From Aaosphaeria pasadenensis (taxonomy: Eukaryota; Ascomycota; Dothideomycetes; Pleosporales), in contig JAKLMB010000024.1 in the NCBI GenBank assembly GCA_022813625.1, forward strand, positions 1 through 64,000: 64,000 bases of DNA, given 5' to 3'. The notes under the pieces are model-generated. The model had not been told where the DNA came from, did no database searches, and was given only the letters and a program-made list of their open reading frames with translations. This document shows, piece after piece, positions 34,517 through 48,000 of the stretch (within the stretch, counting starts at the first letter, position 1; every line of letters starts with the position of its first letter). The translations under genes were made by a program, and so were the position numbers.

Positions 34517-36371
34517 TTATTGCTGGGACAACTTAGCATCAAGATACGCATCTATATCTCGAATTGCTAATCTAAGCGCATCACCATGGGCTTCACCTCT
34601 TTCGATATGCTCACCATAGAATTTGGTGCACAGCTGGTTGTGTGTGAGTGCATGCTCATTAACATTCCTGGGCTGAGCGATGTTCTTTTTTCGAGGCTTC
34701 CACGATGTTATACCTTGTGCTTCCTGCCTAACGACTGAACCCGGCGGCATGTAGAAATCCATCTCCTGCCTCTTTGCCTGGCTTGATTTGCATGTTCCGC
34801 AGCCAGGACAGCTGCGCTTGTCGCCAGCTAGGTAGTATCGTCCAAGAGCGTGCGCGACATCGCAGCGCCAGGCGTATTCTTCGTGTCGGTCGTTTTTTTC
34901 GAAGTAATGACACGCGGGAATACCTTGCCCATGCTCCATTGTCTTTGATCCGCTTGGGTGAGGCCCTAGATCAGGTGTAGGCTCGGGCGTGGGTTCAGAA
35001 TCAGGCACTGTTGGTGTTGGTTTTGGGTTCAGCTTCGACTTCGGCTTCGGCTTTGACTTTGGCTTGAGACGCTCCAAGACTGCGCCTTTAGCCATTTGCA
35101 GTGCCTCGTGATCAGAGGACCCAGATTGCAAGGCTCTCCAGTAGTGAAGCTTCGCGATGCCATTGTGTGACTGTGGCGCGTGCTTCAGTTTCTTTCCCGT
35201 TGGCCTGCTTGGCTTCCACTTTATGCCAGTTGTAGGTGGTGCATCTTGATAACTGTACATTCCGCTGGGCAGGTAGAAGTCCATTTCTTTCGCCGATTGG
35301 TTTTTGGCAATGTTAGTATTGCAACCTGGGCAGGCTTTTCGATCGCCTGCATTGTAGTAATATCCTAGGGCATGCTTGATCCCACAACGCCATGCAGGCT
35401 TCTCCGCAGGATCCAGTGGTTCAAAGTATGCTGTTTCTGGTAGGATTTGGTGAGGGTCCAGGGTTTTCGATCCACTGAGATGAAGCGACAATGGCTCATC
35501 TCTGGCAATCGTTTTGTTGTATCGACGGTAGTCTGCTGCTGTCCGCAATCTCTTCTTTGGTCTCTTGGTCAAAGCTCCTGCTGTAGAGCGTTGTATGTGT
35601 GCTTTTCTCTTCTTTTCCAGCAGTGGCTGCCTTGGTGAGGGCAGTTCTTCTAGGCTACCCGGGTCTGGCGTTTGTACTGCAGCGTATCCGTTGAAATACC
35701 CGGCTTCCCCATCCTGAAACACTGGATCAGGTGCAACAGGTGGCCTTTCGAAGTTGACATGAGTTTTGTTAATGCGCCGATAGCTCTTCACGATACCCGC
35801 TGCTATAGCTCGCTTGATGATAGCTTCGACATCTTCGGGCTGTCTTATAGCTAGTCGTGATTTATGGTCGTCGACGAGGCGCTTCCTCCAATGTTCTTGA
35901 TAACGTTTCGGAGCTGCGACTGAATATTCAGTATTTGAGGATGTATTTGATACACGACGGCTCGAATCGGGTAAATTTACCGCCCAGTAGGGGTCGTCAC
36001 TGCGGTTGCTTCTCGGGCTTGAGCAGGTTAAAGTGTCATCGTGTATGTCATCGAATGCATCTCCTGTTTGAAAATCGTCAACGGCTAAGAGCCCTCCATC
36101 AGAACTAGGCCTTTGATCGTCCCAAAACCTGTCTGACAACTCTTCGGGCCGTTCGACGGAGGTATCGAACGTAGGTGCTGAACAAATATTAGCTGTGAAC
36201 CTTCACCCATGACATCTAAACAGTAGGGTACTTACATTGGACCCCGAATGTAGGTGTAGACCTTCCTGAAGGCGCAGCAAATCCAACTTGGCTCGAATAA
36301 CAGGCAACAGGCCCCGGTGTCAAGCATATTGACCCATCGCTCCAGTCGACATCATCTTCATCGGCAAACAT
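34517..36371 (-). CDS. Uncharacterised protein with duplicated Cys/His module
   Basis: Exons 36371-36236 and 36177-34517, 58 bp intron (GTAAGT...TTCAG), 598 residues. I do not recognise the family. The N-terminal 130 residues are acidic and disordered. About residues 135-180 hold a charged segment (QEHWRKRLVDDHKSR) and a possible DNA/RNA-binding helix pair. Then come two related modules, at about 280-418 and 454-596. Each starts SGSKT, has WRC-x3-HALG-YY-AGD-x-CPGC, then MDFY-P, a W-KP segment and a helical end. Both keep the same spacing C-x3-H-x13-C-x2-C (C310, H314, C328, C331; C484, H488, C502, C505), which looks like a zinc site. A Lys/Pro repeat linker (about 415-450) separates them. 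No transmembrane or signal sequence. It may be a nuclear zinc-binding protein, but this is inference. Gene-poor DNA lies on both sides. Confidence 0.72.
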
Positions 36372-37505
36372 CGTCGACTCAATATATGCAAGTTAGATGA
36401 GAAACAAAAGGCAAGAGTATCTGATCAATGTAGATGTTCGTAATACTGAACCATTCCAAAAGCACAGTTCAGCTGTAGTGCGAGTTTAAGCAACCCTCCC
36501 AGGCTCGACAGGCCCGCCGCGTCTCGAAAGCTGGTCACGAGACTCCATGAGTTGCCTGGGCCGTTTACAACGGTGTAGGGATGGTGGGTGGAGAGGGTTG
36601 CCCTTGCCCTTGCCCGTCATTTCGATGTGACTGCGTGATGGGTTCGTTTGCTCCGTGGAGGCAGCGACGGACATTGTTGGGGTGTCATGGGTGCAGGTTT
36701 TGCGATGGGACTCTCAGCAGACTTGGGTGTGAATGCGGAGCGTTTGTCCACCACAGAGTATATGACTCTGGTCTTCCAGGCAGAACATGCGTCTAGTTGG
36801 TTGAAGCAAGGCGAGCGTGGGGTGCAAACGTAGCTTGCTTGGGTTTGAACTAATGAGCGTTAATGGCAGTACAACATGTCTGCAAGAAAAAGTCATGTGA
36901 GAAGATAGTATTTGAGAGTGAATTGAAAGCGCTGCCCAATCATGTTGTGCTTCACATGACGGAGATAAATCATCGTGAAGTGGTGTCAAGAATGAGAAGT
37001 GAGAAGTGAGCTCGTATAGATGACCTGTGCATGACTTCTGGATGTTAGTTGAATTTTATGTGAGTTTGAATTCCATGTAAAAAGGCTCTGGTAGTCAGAC
37101 ATGAGTCCTGGAAATAATAAAACCATGGTAGCTCTTTTTTTGCGAATTAAAGTTGTGGTGTTGATATCAATCATCAAGGCACTCACGGTGGTGGTGCAGT
37201 TCGCATCAAACCCAATTCAGACTGTTGTTGCTTCCTATTTTGAGTTATTCAGAAATCCAATGACTTCTTTTGGAGGAACGAAGATTCATTCTCAACTTTG
37301 TCGAATAAGTTCAATTCTCATAGACTGACGTCAAGTTCTGAGGTTGTCATCGAACAGCAGCTCCAAGACACAGATGACTAAGCTCACGGACCTTGACCAT
37401 TTGGCCTATTCAATTGGACCCCGGAGCCCCAGTAGGCGAATCGTGGCATAACGGTCTCCCCAGACGCCGCAGCTTCATTCTTCTATAGACTCAATTCCAA
37501 AAAAG
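36372..37505. other. Divergent intergenic region, no gene seen
   Basis: About 1.1 kb between two divergent genes. It should contain both promoters. No coding signal. Confidence 0.6.
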
Positions 37506-39361
37506 ATGGGGCACACAAACCTCAGCACGCTCTCACTCGTTCTCCCTCTCCTCTTCCTCTCCGCCAATGCTGCCTCCGAGGCCCCTCGACCCCGCGGCGT
37601 AGGCCCCGAATGTACGTTCGTCCAAGTTGCAAGCTTTCCCGCCCATTGAAGCTTCCCTTCCCAACCCCGAACGAATTGTCCCACCCCCCAATAGCTAACC
37701 ACGAAACAAATTTGCAGTCGCGAAGTTTTACAAGGACGCCGAGACATTTACTTGCATCTCGAACCCGTCGATCAAAATCCCCATCGCGCGCGTCAACGAC
37801 GACTTCTGCGACTGCCCCGACGGCTCGGACGAGCCTGGCACCTCCGCATGCTCGTACATCTCGCCGCTTTCGCCGCAGCAGCCCCCGAAGGTGCGGGTCG
37901 GCCAATTCGTGGAGACGCTTGCGCTGCCCGGGTTTTACTGCAAGAATAAGGGTCACCAGCCGGGGTACTTGCCGTTTACGAATGTGAATGACGGGATTTG
38001 TGATTATGAGTTATGTTGTGATGGGAGTGATGAGTGGGAAGGGGTTGGTGGGGTGAAGTGCGAGGATCGCTGTGCGAAGATTGGGAAGGAGTGGAGGAAG
38101 CAGGATGAGATTCGTCAGAAGAGCTTGAATGCTGCTAACCAGCGGCGGAAGGAGTTGGTCACCGAGGCGGGGAGGTTGAAGAAGGAGGTAGAGGACCGGA
38201 TACAGACCCTCAAGACACAGATTCAGGGGCAAGAGATTAAGGTTTCGGACTTGGAGAAGTCATTGGCGGACATCGAGAGGGCAGAGAAGGGCAAGGTCGT
38301 CAAGAGTGCTGGCAAGGGTGGCAAGCTGGGTGTCTTGAGCAGCCTCACCAAAGAGCGCATTGACGAGCTCACTCTTAACGTTCAAAGAATCAGACAGGAG
38401 CGAGATGCTGCCAGGTCAAGTCTCGATGAGCTCGAAGGCATCATGAGGCGTTTCAAGGAAGAATACAACCCCAACTTCAACGATGAGGGTGTGAAGAGGG
38501 CCGTCAAAGCCTGGGAGGACTTCGCCGCTCAAGACAGACCCGCACCTGTCCCCGCCCACGACCGAGACCTCGACGAGATCCTGAACCCAGAGTCCGAGAG
38601 CGCCATCAAGTGGGACGAGTTCCTGGATAACGACGAGAGCGACGTCGACGTCCGTAAGTACACCCTCTCACCTCTTCGCACCACACAACCCCCCCTTTAC
38701 TCACAACATCACAGTCTACCAATTCGAGGCCTACCTCCCGGAGCCCGTCCGCAACTGGGTCGACGCCAAACTGCGCGACCTCCGCATCATCCTCATCGAA
38801 AACGGCATCCTCGCCGACCCCCACACCGACAGCGCCGAATCCAAAGCCGTCACCGACGCACGCTCGCAGCTCACAAGCGCGCAGGCGGAACTGAGCTCCG
38901 ACAAGACGGAGCTGACCAACCACGAGGAAGACCTCGCGAAGGAGTACGGCCCAGACGACGTGTTCCGTGCTCTCAAGGGCCAGTGCATCGAGAAGGACTC
39001 CGGGGAGTACACGTACGAGTTCTGCTTCCTAGAGCGCACGACGCAGAAGCCGAAGCGCGGCGGGGGTAACACGGGTATGGGCAACTTTGCGCGCATCGAG
39101 AAGATCGTCGTTGATGAGGATCTGCCTGCCGATGGGAAGGGTCTCGGTTCCGGCGAGCGGTACGCTTTGCAGTATGAGAATGGTCAGCATTGCTGGAATG
39201 GACCGAACCGTAGCACGCAGGTCGTTCTTGCTTGTGCTGAGAAGGACGAGATTTGGAAGATCATCGAGCAGGAGAAGTGCGTTTACAGGATGGAGGTTGG
39301 AACTCCCGCTGTGTGCGAGCCGAGGAAGGCGGCGCAGGGGAAAGGCCATGATGAGCTATGA
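37506..39361 (+). CDS. GTB1: Glucosidase II beta subunit (PRKCSH-like)
   Basis: Regulatory subunit of ER glucosidase II, which trims glucose from N-glycans during glycoprotein folding; the MRH domain recruits mannose-containing glycans. Exons 37506-37611, 37718-38653 and 38715-39361 (introns 106 and 61 bp), 562 residues. An N-terminal signal peptide (LSLVLPLLFLSANA) is followed by two LDLa-like Cys repeats with acidic calcium loops (DDFCDCPDGSDE and NDGICDYELCCDGSDE), a coiled coil over about residues 140-300, and the MRH domain from about residue 425 (GQCIEKDSGEYTYEFCF, then CWNGPNRST). The C-terminus is HDEL, the classical ER retrieval signal. The family is single-copy in most fungi. Confidence 0.95.
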
Positions 39362-42300
39362 TGGCGTTGATCCCCCCCATCTATCCATCAACCACTCCAT
39401 GCGTATGAGAATACATGTAAAAATGAAAAGAGAGAGGGGTCGTCGGGTCGGCTGTTTGGAATCCAAGAGCGAACCGTCATCGTTTTCAATGCTGTAGTTA
39501 GAAAATATAGACATGTGTACGGACGACGACAACATCAAACAACCAATCAATGAATCAAAAATAGGCAGCTGGAATGCCTGCCACTGGTCAAAAGAACAGA
39601 AAAGAGAAAAAGAAACAAGAAATGAAATTGAGAATGAAATGACCAAACATATGGGTTGATGTGAATGCATCTGTGTCGAGTAGTATGCTCCCCTTTTCAT
39701 GTCAACATACTGTGTATATGGGGTAATTAGTATATCGACCCATGCTCGACGATAGCTATATCGAGTACTATGCCCATGCTCGACAACGACGATGTCAGTT
39801 GAACATCGATCATGATCTACCTTGCTACCGCTTTTCTGTCCCGGAGGGAAGGAACGATGATGCTACAATAGGATGGCGTAAGTGATCCTCGAAATCTACG
39901 GATCCTTCGGTATGATACAGCGAGATCGAAGCCAGGCATATGCCTCACCTCGGACTCGTCCGGTAGAAACGCACGACAAAGACAAGGACAAATCAACTAC
40001 ATACGGATTCCACTTAGCAATTAGCGTAACGCCTCATAACCGGAAACGGTCGGGCCCAACGTCTTCCCAACGAGAAATGTAGTGTGAAATTAAAATTAGA
40101 CAGTGGTATTTGTTGGTGGTGGTGGTAATGATGGCAGTTAGTAGTCATCGTGAACCTGGGGTTTAGATTCGCATTTCGTTTTTGGGGGTTGTTCGTGACG
40201 AATAGGAGGGCGAGGAGACGGTGGGAAATTTGAGGCGGACAGGTAAACGCGCGCGCGGGCTGGAGAGAAAACGAAATTACCGGTAATTGATGAAATGATG
40301 GAACGAACGAACTCAAATTTGCGGTTCGGAGATTTACGCCGGCGTCTGATCTGACACCAAGTGTTGCGTAGATCAGCTGGGGAAGAGAAGTTTAGATGGG
40401 GTGATGGATGTTGGAGTTTGCCGACTTGCTGGCGTGTTGAAAGGCGTTCAGACTGCGATGGGTGAATTAAAGATGACGATGCTTTGGAGCAACTGACGGG
40501 CATGGGTGCACTTTGAAGGTGAATTGAACGTGGTTCTATTGGCTTCCTCGGGTACAACATAGTACCTCCAGGGCGCACTTCGAGAAACATACAGTTCTCA
40601 AGTAGAGTATCGTCAGCACCCCGTACAGTCAGCCACGAAATATTCATATGCAAGGCGATGTGGGTAGCATTGCTAATTCTTCGATTCTCGATCGATCCTG
40701 AGCCGCTTCGTTTTGTTAAAAGTTCGCAAAGGTCCCGGTTTTCATTAACGAGCGTTGACAGCTGTTGTGCCGTCTGCGACTAAAGATGCCCAGAAAGGGA
40801 ACTTTCAACATCGAGATCGAGAGTGGGAAGAGCAAGTGGCACAGACACGGTCGGATCCACTTTGCATGCAGGTACGTGCCGGCGTCCACCGAATTTTATG
40901 ACTGTGGAGTCAGATGCCGTTCGTCTGGCATGGGCAAGGTGTTCGTTGTTATGTCGTGTGTCTGTGGCAGAATGGGATTTTGGCGGAGATCCTTGTGCCA
41001 GGGTACTGTGTAGAACGACATTTTGATCATTGTCAAGCTCCGTTACGAAGACGTAATGTTGGGATACGAGATGAGGGCGAATAGAGCTACCTACTTCTTC
41101 CCTTTCAAAAGAGAACCTCATCGAGATCATGTCATCCAAACTACTCTCTTGAGGCGCCACTGGAGACTGCACTTGAACATGTAAACATACATGTAAACAA
41201 TGGCGTACAGCGATGATGCCTCGAGATTCAAGCCGGACTGCCCGCCAATCTCCCCAAAGCCGCTGTACGGATCTGTCGTTCACGATGGCTTGTTTGAGAC
41301 GTTGGAGACTATTCCAGATACTGAATTAGTTGGCGAGTCGCCAGATGCAGCATTGCAACTCGTTGCGCGTGTCATTGTTTTGGTCTCGGATCACTTCACG
41401 AACACATCGCGACCTCGCCGCGTGTTTGGGACCCCAAATGGGATAACCAAGCAGCGCAAGGCTGTAAAGGTGTAAATATCCTTGAAAATCATTACGACAA
41501 GAATAGGCAAGATCATCATCAGGTCTTCCCGCGGATGCGGGTGCGCTACAAAACGGACGAAATCACCATGTGCTGGAATTGGTCGGGGCAGGAAGTGGAA
41601 TTCGCGATTTGAGGCGACCAAGTGCAAGCCATTTTTGGCCACTAGTCAGGCCTACACTCTCACGGCGACCAGGTCTGCGGGAGGAAAGGTCGTATTAAGA
41701 GGCGTTCTAAGCTGTATCATTTCGGCACATCAAGTGAGAGACCAAAGCTGCCAGATCAAGATGCAGTTGCAGGCTTCATGAGCCGTTGGCAAACGCATGA
41801 GTCGGCTCTTGAGTATTGTTTTCCCGTAGTATTCATGCAGACGTCGGCAAGTGAACAGAAAACTGTTCAGAGCCGTGCTCAAAGGGGAAGGAAATGCAGT
41901 TGACGACAGGTTTTGATCAGTCAGGCTGAACAGACTGCAGGGTGGTGCTTCGAGTTACCGCGTGCTGGTTGCGTTGGGCAGGGAATAAGCATGCACGAGC
42001 GAGTAGACACGCGGTTTGCTCTGAGAATACGAGACACAAGGGTTGTGTCCACGCACACTGTTTGGTTGGTACGATCGAGTTCATTGCAGAGTACTCGACA
42101 TCGAGGAGCACAAAACAATGAGAGATTATCGTGTGTCTCGAGCTGAGAGTATGGAGGGTGGTTTCGTTGGCAGGCAAGACACACCGTAGGAACACAGAAG
42201 GCGAAGTGTGTGCAGCAGAGTGCACGCAGGTATTGTATTTAGTAGGTTGGTTGTTCTATCCTCTGTTGAGCTGGCTGCACCGAGACAGGAGACGGACGGC

Positions 42301-43517
42301 TAGTGAGGACGAAAGCGTGCTAGACCAGGAGAACGGCGCGAGCGTCCGTATTGTACCTGGCTCCCATCATGGCCCATGAATTTGGTAGGCGGATGATTCG
42401 CTCGCTTGGTGATACCGACCAGGTTAGCACAGTGAATTGGACCATGCAGAGGCGTTTGGCCATTCTCATGGCCATCCAGGGGCAGCGCCCATCTCCCCGC
42501 AACGCCCGTCCCCTATTGTCTTGTAAGTGTGAAACCTCGACTTGAGCAACATTCGAAGACGAGTGGCACGATTGAACCCGAATGAAGATGCGAGGAGACA
42601 GAAAGTAGAGCGAAGAAGAGTGGTCCCCCTGGAGTTGATTTGGCTGCAGATCGGGTGCCACGCTGATGGTGATACGGCAGGCTGCTGAGAGACGAGGGGG
42701 GAGTGGAACTGGAAAATCATGGTGGTGCGGCGGCGCGTGAAGCATCAGATCGCCTGGAAGCCTCCCGTCCCGAGGCGAGCCACAACGCAGTGAGCCGGTA
42801 CCTGCATCTCGCCGCGTCATTGGCTGTCATACCTTTATTTTTGACTCCTTGCCATAGTGAAATTCATTCTGCATCCTGCCCAACGACTGCATGCAGAGTT
42901 AGACTGACCTCGCCAGTGGGGATTCGGCGAATGCCAGCTCGAGACGGCAGGATGATTCCGTGATTGCTCGACAGGAAGCGCGCAGCCCATCAATTGTTGC
43001 TCGAGAGTGAGGAGTGAAAAGCATGGGAATGCAGCAGAAGCAAAAAGCTGAGAGTCAGGACTCAGGAGTCGGAAGCAAGCTGTGCCATCGATAATGCTTA
43101 GTTGGGGCCAGGTAGAGGACTGCCTGAAGGCCCGGCCCCGGGGAACAACTCCCAGCACACTTTGTTCGCATCTCTAACTCAACTAGTGCCCGTTTGGGCA
43201 TTCCCATTTGCTTTTGTCGCGACAACGCTGTGGCAGCAGAGGGTCTTCCAAGGCGCGCCGGCGTAGGGGGGGTTAAGAAAGGATATGATGGGCACCCCCC
43301 ACCCACTGCTGTGCTTCTCTCCTTGCAGCTGTGGATGGGAGGAGAACGAGCGACGGGAGGATATGTTGCATGCTGCATGCTGAGACTGGAGAGCTGGTAC
43401 ATGATCGTGAGGCATTCACTGAATGGGATGGGAGCACGATGGACGGGGGGTTGTGCCGTTGTGAGCGCGGCCATGTCGTGGAGGTGCGAGGGGTAACCCT
43501 GCCGAACTGTTGTCATT

Positions 43518-43535
43518 GATGATGATGATGATGAT
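43518..43535. repeat. (GAT)6 microsatellite
   Basis: Six perfect GAT units in non-coding DNA. Confidence 0.9.
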
Positions 43536-43661
43536 TATGTGTGGTATAGATTGTAGGGTTAGTTAGTAGGTAGGTATAGGCGTAGGCTGGAGGTATAGCG
43601 AGTGTATTGTATAACCCTTAGTAGCGAATGTTGTGGATGTTGTTTTTTGAACGTAGTTACT

Positions 43662-43681
43662 GTGTAGTGTAGTGTAGTGTT
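43662..43681. repeat. (GTGTA)3-GTGTT microsatellite
   Basis: Three GTGTA units and one GTGTT unit in tandem in non-coding DNA upstream of the large gene at 45096. Confidence 0.85.
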
Positions 43682-44734
43682 GTGGGAAGCGCCAATGCGG
43701 AGATGAGCTTTGAAGATGGGAAATTTGACCCTTGCTCCTTCTCTCATTCGCTGTCCAACCCAACCAATTCAGTGGATTCCAGGTACCTTACAGGGCTACA
43801 GGGCCATACCATACTGGCTAACAAGCTACAGGCATCCTTCGATTCGCTTTCACTTTCGCTGTCTCTCTCCTCTGAGTCTCTCTTTTCAATCAATTAATTC
43901 AATCAATTCCTCATCCCCATGCCCTTTCCCTTCTCCCCCTCCCCCCCAGTCGTTACTTCCGTAATTTAGGTATTAGTCTGGCCCAGAAGTGTTCAAGCCT
44001 CTTCTCTCCCTCTCTAAACCACCTAAACTACTCTCCTCTTCTCGGCTTCTTCTCCTTCTTCTACTTCGTCTTCGTCTTCTTCTTCGATTTGCATTATTCT
44101 TCGGTCCTTCGCTCGGTCTCTCCTTGCTCCATCCTTCCTTTCTCTAACTCTCTCCCCTTCACTCCACTCTCACTCTCTCCGTCACTCGACCCCCGCGGAT
44201 CGCCTCACTTCACTTCACCTCACTCGACTTCACTTCATTCATTCCTTCCGTCCACCAACCAACCAATATTACAACCACTACCACCACCACGCACTCTGAG
44301 AGAGCGCCGGCGGATTGTCACTCTCTACACAGCAATCGCTTTCACTCGCATAAACCCACGCTCCTTTAGAAATACACATTCGCCTCGAACTCGGTGCCTT
44401 CGAATCCTCCCGTCAATCGATTTAGACCAACAGCATCGACAAAAAGTATCACTCCTGAGCCGTTCCCTATCTTCAAAATTACCAAGCCGAACGTCTCGTT
44501 CTAAGCGTCTCACCTTCCGTTCCTTCGACACTCGGCTTTGCATTCCATTGCTTCTGCGTCAAGATATTTCCCCTTCGACCTCATCCGCTTTTCCACTCGT
44601 CCTTCACTTGGTTTATGGAGCTCGCCGCCAGCTCTCACTATCGAAAACTTCACCAACCGGCCACGTCCACTCGCGACCTGAACGCTTCCACAGCTACAGT
44701 TACGACCCAGAAGTACGTCCATGAAACATTCTTG

Positions 44735-44759
44735 TTGTGTTGTGTTGTGTTGTGTTGTG
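44735..44759. repeat. (TTGTG)5 microsatellite
   Basis: Five perfect TTGTG units followed by T/G-rich sequence, shortly after a GTACGTCC that could act as a splice donor (about 44714). The repeat would then lie inside a 5' UTR intron. Confidence 0.88.
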
Positions 44760-45095
44760 TTTTGTTTTGGTCAAAGGGTGTCTCATTCCTGGAATGCAAT
44801 TTAGGGGATAACCTTCAGACATCTCGCTAACGGCTATTCTCCCAGATAGGAAATCCGATTACACTCTTCTTTTACGGTCGTGATTCTAGTCGGTGGTGCT
44901 CTGCACAGTCTGCACAGCACGTTAGCAACAGCGAGCCTTTGACGGCTTCCTCCTTTCTAGCAGTCTTGCTCGCATTACTTACACACCAGGTATGTCAATC
45001 TTTACACACCAGTTCGCGTTTTTGTTTGAAGGCTCTTGTCTGTTAGGCAATGGCAGCTATGTGCCTGGCATCAACTGACTCTGGAACTAGACACC

Positions 45096-48000
45096 ATGAA
45101 TCGATTTCTAACCCGCCGTAAAGGCGAGAACAAGAAGAAGAAGAGCGAGCCCGAACCCGAGCCCAAAATAGATATCGCAGTAGCACTACCTCCGAGCGAC
45201 GATTTCCGAACGAGTTTGATCATGCCTAGTTTGTCTACAAGGTTTAGCATGCTTCGAGAGCAGGATGACCCAAGTTCATTGATTGGAAAGGCAAGCGACG
45301 ACAGTGTTCTTGCTCCGAAACGACAATCTCGTCTCCATGAATTTGGGTTCGTGGCAGGAGGTCTGTCCGATATAGCCGAAGTATCATCGCTGAACGGCTC
45401 CATCCGACCACCATTCGCAACAGAGAGGTCTGATTCATTCGATAGTTCGGATGGGTCCGGAAGCATGATGAGTCGTGCAAGACCAGGAGAAGGAAATGTG
45501 TTATTCGGTGGACGGCAAAAGATTTATAAGATCTCGAACGCTGCCTCTTCGAAGAACTTGGGGAGGGCCCTATACGAAGATGACGTTGCCATGTCCAGCT
45601 GGCAAAAGTCTCGAGCAGAGGAAAGGGAGCGACAGCTACGAGAAGAGCAGGAGGCACATGAGAGACAAACGCTTGAAAGCCAGATGCTCGACACCCAAAC
45701 AATCGAATCTATAAGCCCAGTGAGAGATTCTCCTTACTCACCCTCATTTCCCAGTTACGACCAAAAGAGGGAAACGTCGTCGTCGACCAACTCTGGGACG
45801 GCGAATACACGCACTTCGACCGCTGCCACATCGATTGCTTCGCAAGGAGCGGGATCCATCCCTGCACCATCCCCAGCCCTACCTACCCACAATGGCCCTG
45901 CCTCTCCGACTGATTTCAATCGCGCTGCAACCAAAGCTCGAAGACTATATGATCAGGGTTTGGATCAGCATATGCAGGACCAGCAATCATCTGCTATGAA
46001 CCGTTTGAATTCGATCCAAAGGACGCGTGCTCCGACGGGACGTTCCACTCCACCGTTACCATTTAACCAGACTCGTTCAGCAACTAACTTGAATGATCGA
46101 TTCAATCGAAGCCAACCGCTTCGTACGGAGAGTCCTGCTCCAAGTGGTAAAGATGTCCATTCCAATAGCTCGAGCCCCATCATATCACGGCCACAATCCC
46201 CTCCGCTCATGAGTCCTGTCGGAAGCGACATCGAAGAGGCCCAGACCCTAAACTCGGCACTACAGCCAAATGATCGTGGTAAAGCGACTGCCTTGGGTGC
46301 GTTTAACAAACCAAAGCAGGCTTTCAATGAGCAGCAGTATGCAGAACGTATGAGGCGTCTACAGCAAGAACGAGAAGCCCCAGCGGCTGCTCCTGTAGCG
46401 GCCCCTCCTGTAGCTGCCCCGAGACTAGAAAGCCCAAGCAAGCCACCCCCCCGGGAGCGTATTGAATTAGGGCACGAACGACAACCTTCAGCATCAAAGC
46501 TCGACAAGCCAGCTAAACCTTCGTTGAGGGAACGTGCGGAGCAAGAGCGCCGAAAGCGAGCCGAAGCTGGTGCAGTGGAGCGACAAAGGTCGGGTTCTGC
46601 AGCCGATGAAAAGGAAGCAGCATCACCATTTTCAGTCTTCCAGAAAGCCGCAAACCAAATGAAGGCCACTCCAGTGCTACCCCTCAGCCCACTTAAGAAG
46701 ACGGAGGTGCACGCTGCTGAAAAGCTCACATCTCCACCAGGGACCACATTCTTTGCATCGCCTGGAAGCAGTGACGATGAAGACGACCAGCCTCAACCAC
46801 TCGCCATCAAACCGACGGAGCCTGAGCGGCGACCACAAAATATACCGGTCGCCAGTGGTCCAGCCCCGCCAATCTTAGATCATCCCGCATGGCGCTCTCG
46901 AAGCAACTCGCAGATGGATGATTCTAAACGCTTGGCTCCTCTTTCTCGGGGCAGCTCAGAGGATGAGAGCTCCATTCACCCTGCTCTCCGATCCCGAAGC
47001 AACTCGCGGCCAACACCAGAACGACAGCGCAGCTCCGAAGATGCTCCTAGAAATGCATTGCAAACCGATATTGCGGATGCTAAGGAAGGCCCGGAGATTG
47101 ACTCTCCTACACTGGGAGACAACGGAGGACTCAGTGGACTTATTCGTCAACATCTTCGTAACGTCAGCAATGTTTCCTCAGACTATGGGGATGGGAACCA
47201 GGTTACAATGAGCCCGCCGGCAACTTCTACCAACCCTCCCCTCTCATTGTACACCCAGAATGTGGCTCCACAAAGGCAACATCCAGCGTCAGAAACGGAC
47301 ACGCCTGCACATTCGAGCTACACTCACTCGAACCCCTGGGATCTGGATGATCTGGACAATCCATATTATGGCGAAAGGGACAGCACGAGCTCTACGAGTC
47401 CCGTGGAGGCACACAAAACGAAAGCACCGAATGCACCTTCGTCAAGCATTGCTCAGGCTTTGCAGGATGACATCAGTGAATGGGAAAGAGATATGAGGAA
47501 GACACACAAGCGTGAGCCGAGCGTTGAAGAACGCGAAGCATTCCAGCGCGAACTCGCACTTCGACAGCGGGCGATCCAGGATAGTCTCCGTGGTCAGCTT
47601 GGTCAGGATCACAGCCGGGCGGCACCCGTGCCAGGACAACCACACGGCGGCCTCAAGAACGCACTTAATATGCTTCGTGCGAAGTCAAGCCGGGAATCTT
47701 TCGCCACTGTCAATGAACAGCGAGCGGGCCCCGACTCGAAAGCGATGCGTATGCTTGGGATTGGTAACGCAGTGAACGGCAGCAGCACGTCTCTTGCTGG
47801 TCCGTATGGAGGTGGTGATCATTGGAGATCAGAAAACCATCTCGGCCACCGCGAACCTCCGCTACGTCAGAAGCCTTCGCGGGTTCTTCAACAGAGTGAG
47901 CAGGATGCCCAGCGTGAACTCGAGAGCCGCCTTCAGCAGCGCCCATCAACAGATGACGTCCACCGCGACAGCAGATCGAATGGTAGAACGCCAACCTCAA

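Larger units (their letters stand above)
39362..45095. other. Long gene-poor region with probable 5' leader
   Basis: About 5.7 kb without a convincing gene. Frames of up to about 210 codons exist on both strands (for example - 42320-42820, + 44089-44724) but lack domain motifs, and their composition follows local bias. From about 43830 the + strand is strongly C/T-rich, and it contains several simple repeats and possible splice sites, so it probably holds a long, perhaps spliced, 5' UTR of the large gene at 45096. A non-coding RNA cannot be excluded. Confidence 0.5.

Noticed and set aside
34517..36371. Possible transposase or Starship-type recombinase
   Set aside because: The Cys/His module protein has no tyrosine-recombinase (R-H-R-Y) or DDE pattern, and no terminal repeats were seen around it.
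42320..42820. Open frame of 166 codons on the minus strand
   Set aside because: No motif, no splice context, and nearby frames of similar length occur on the other strand, as expected by chance.
44089..44724. Ser/Thr/Pro-rich 211-codon frame upstream of the large gene
   Set aside because: The C/T-rich DNA of a leader region gives such composition without coding; no conserved feature.
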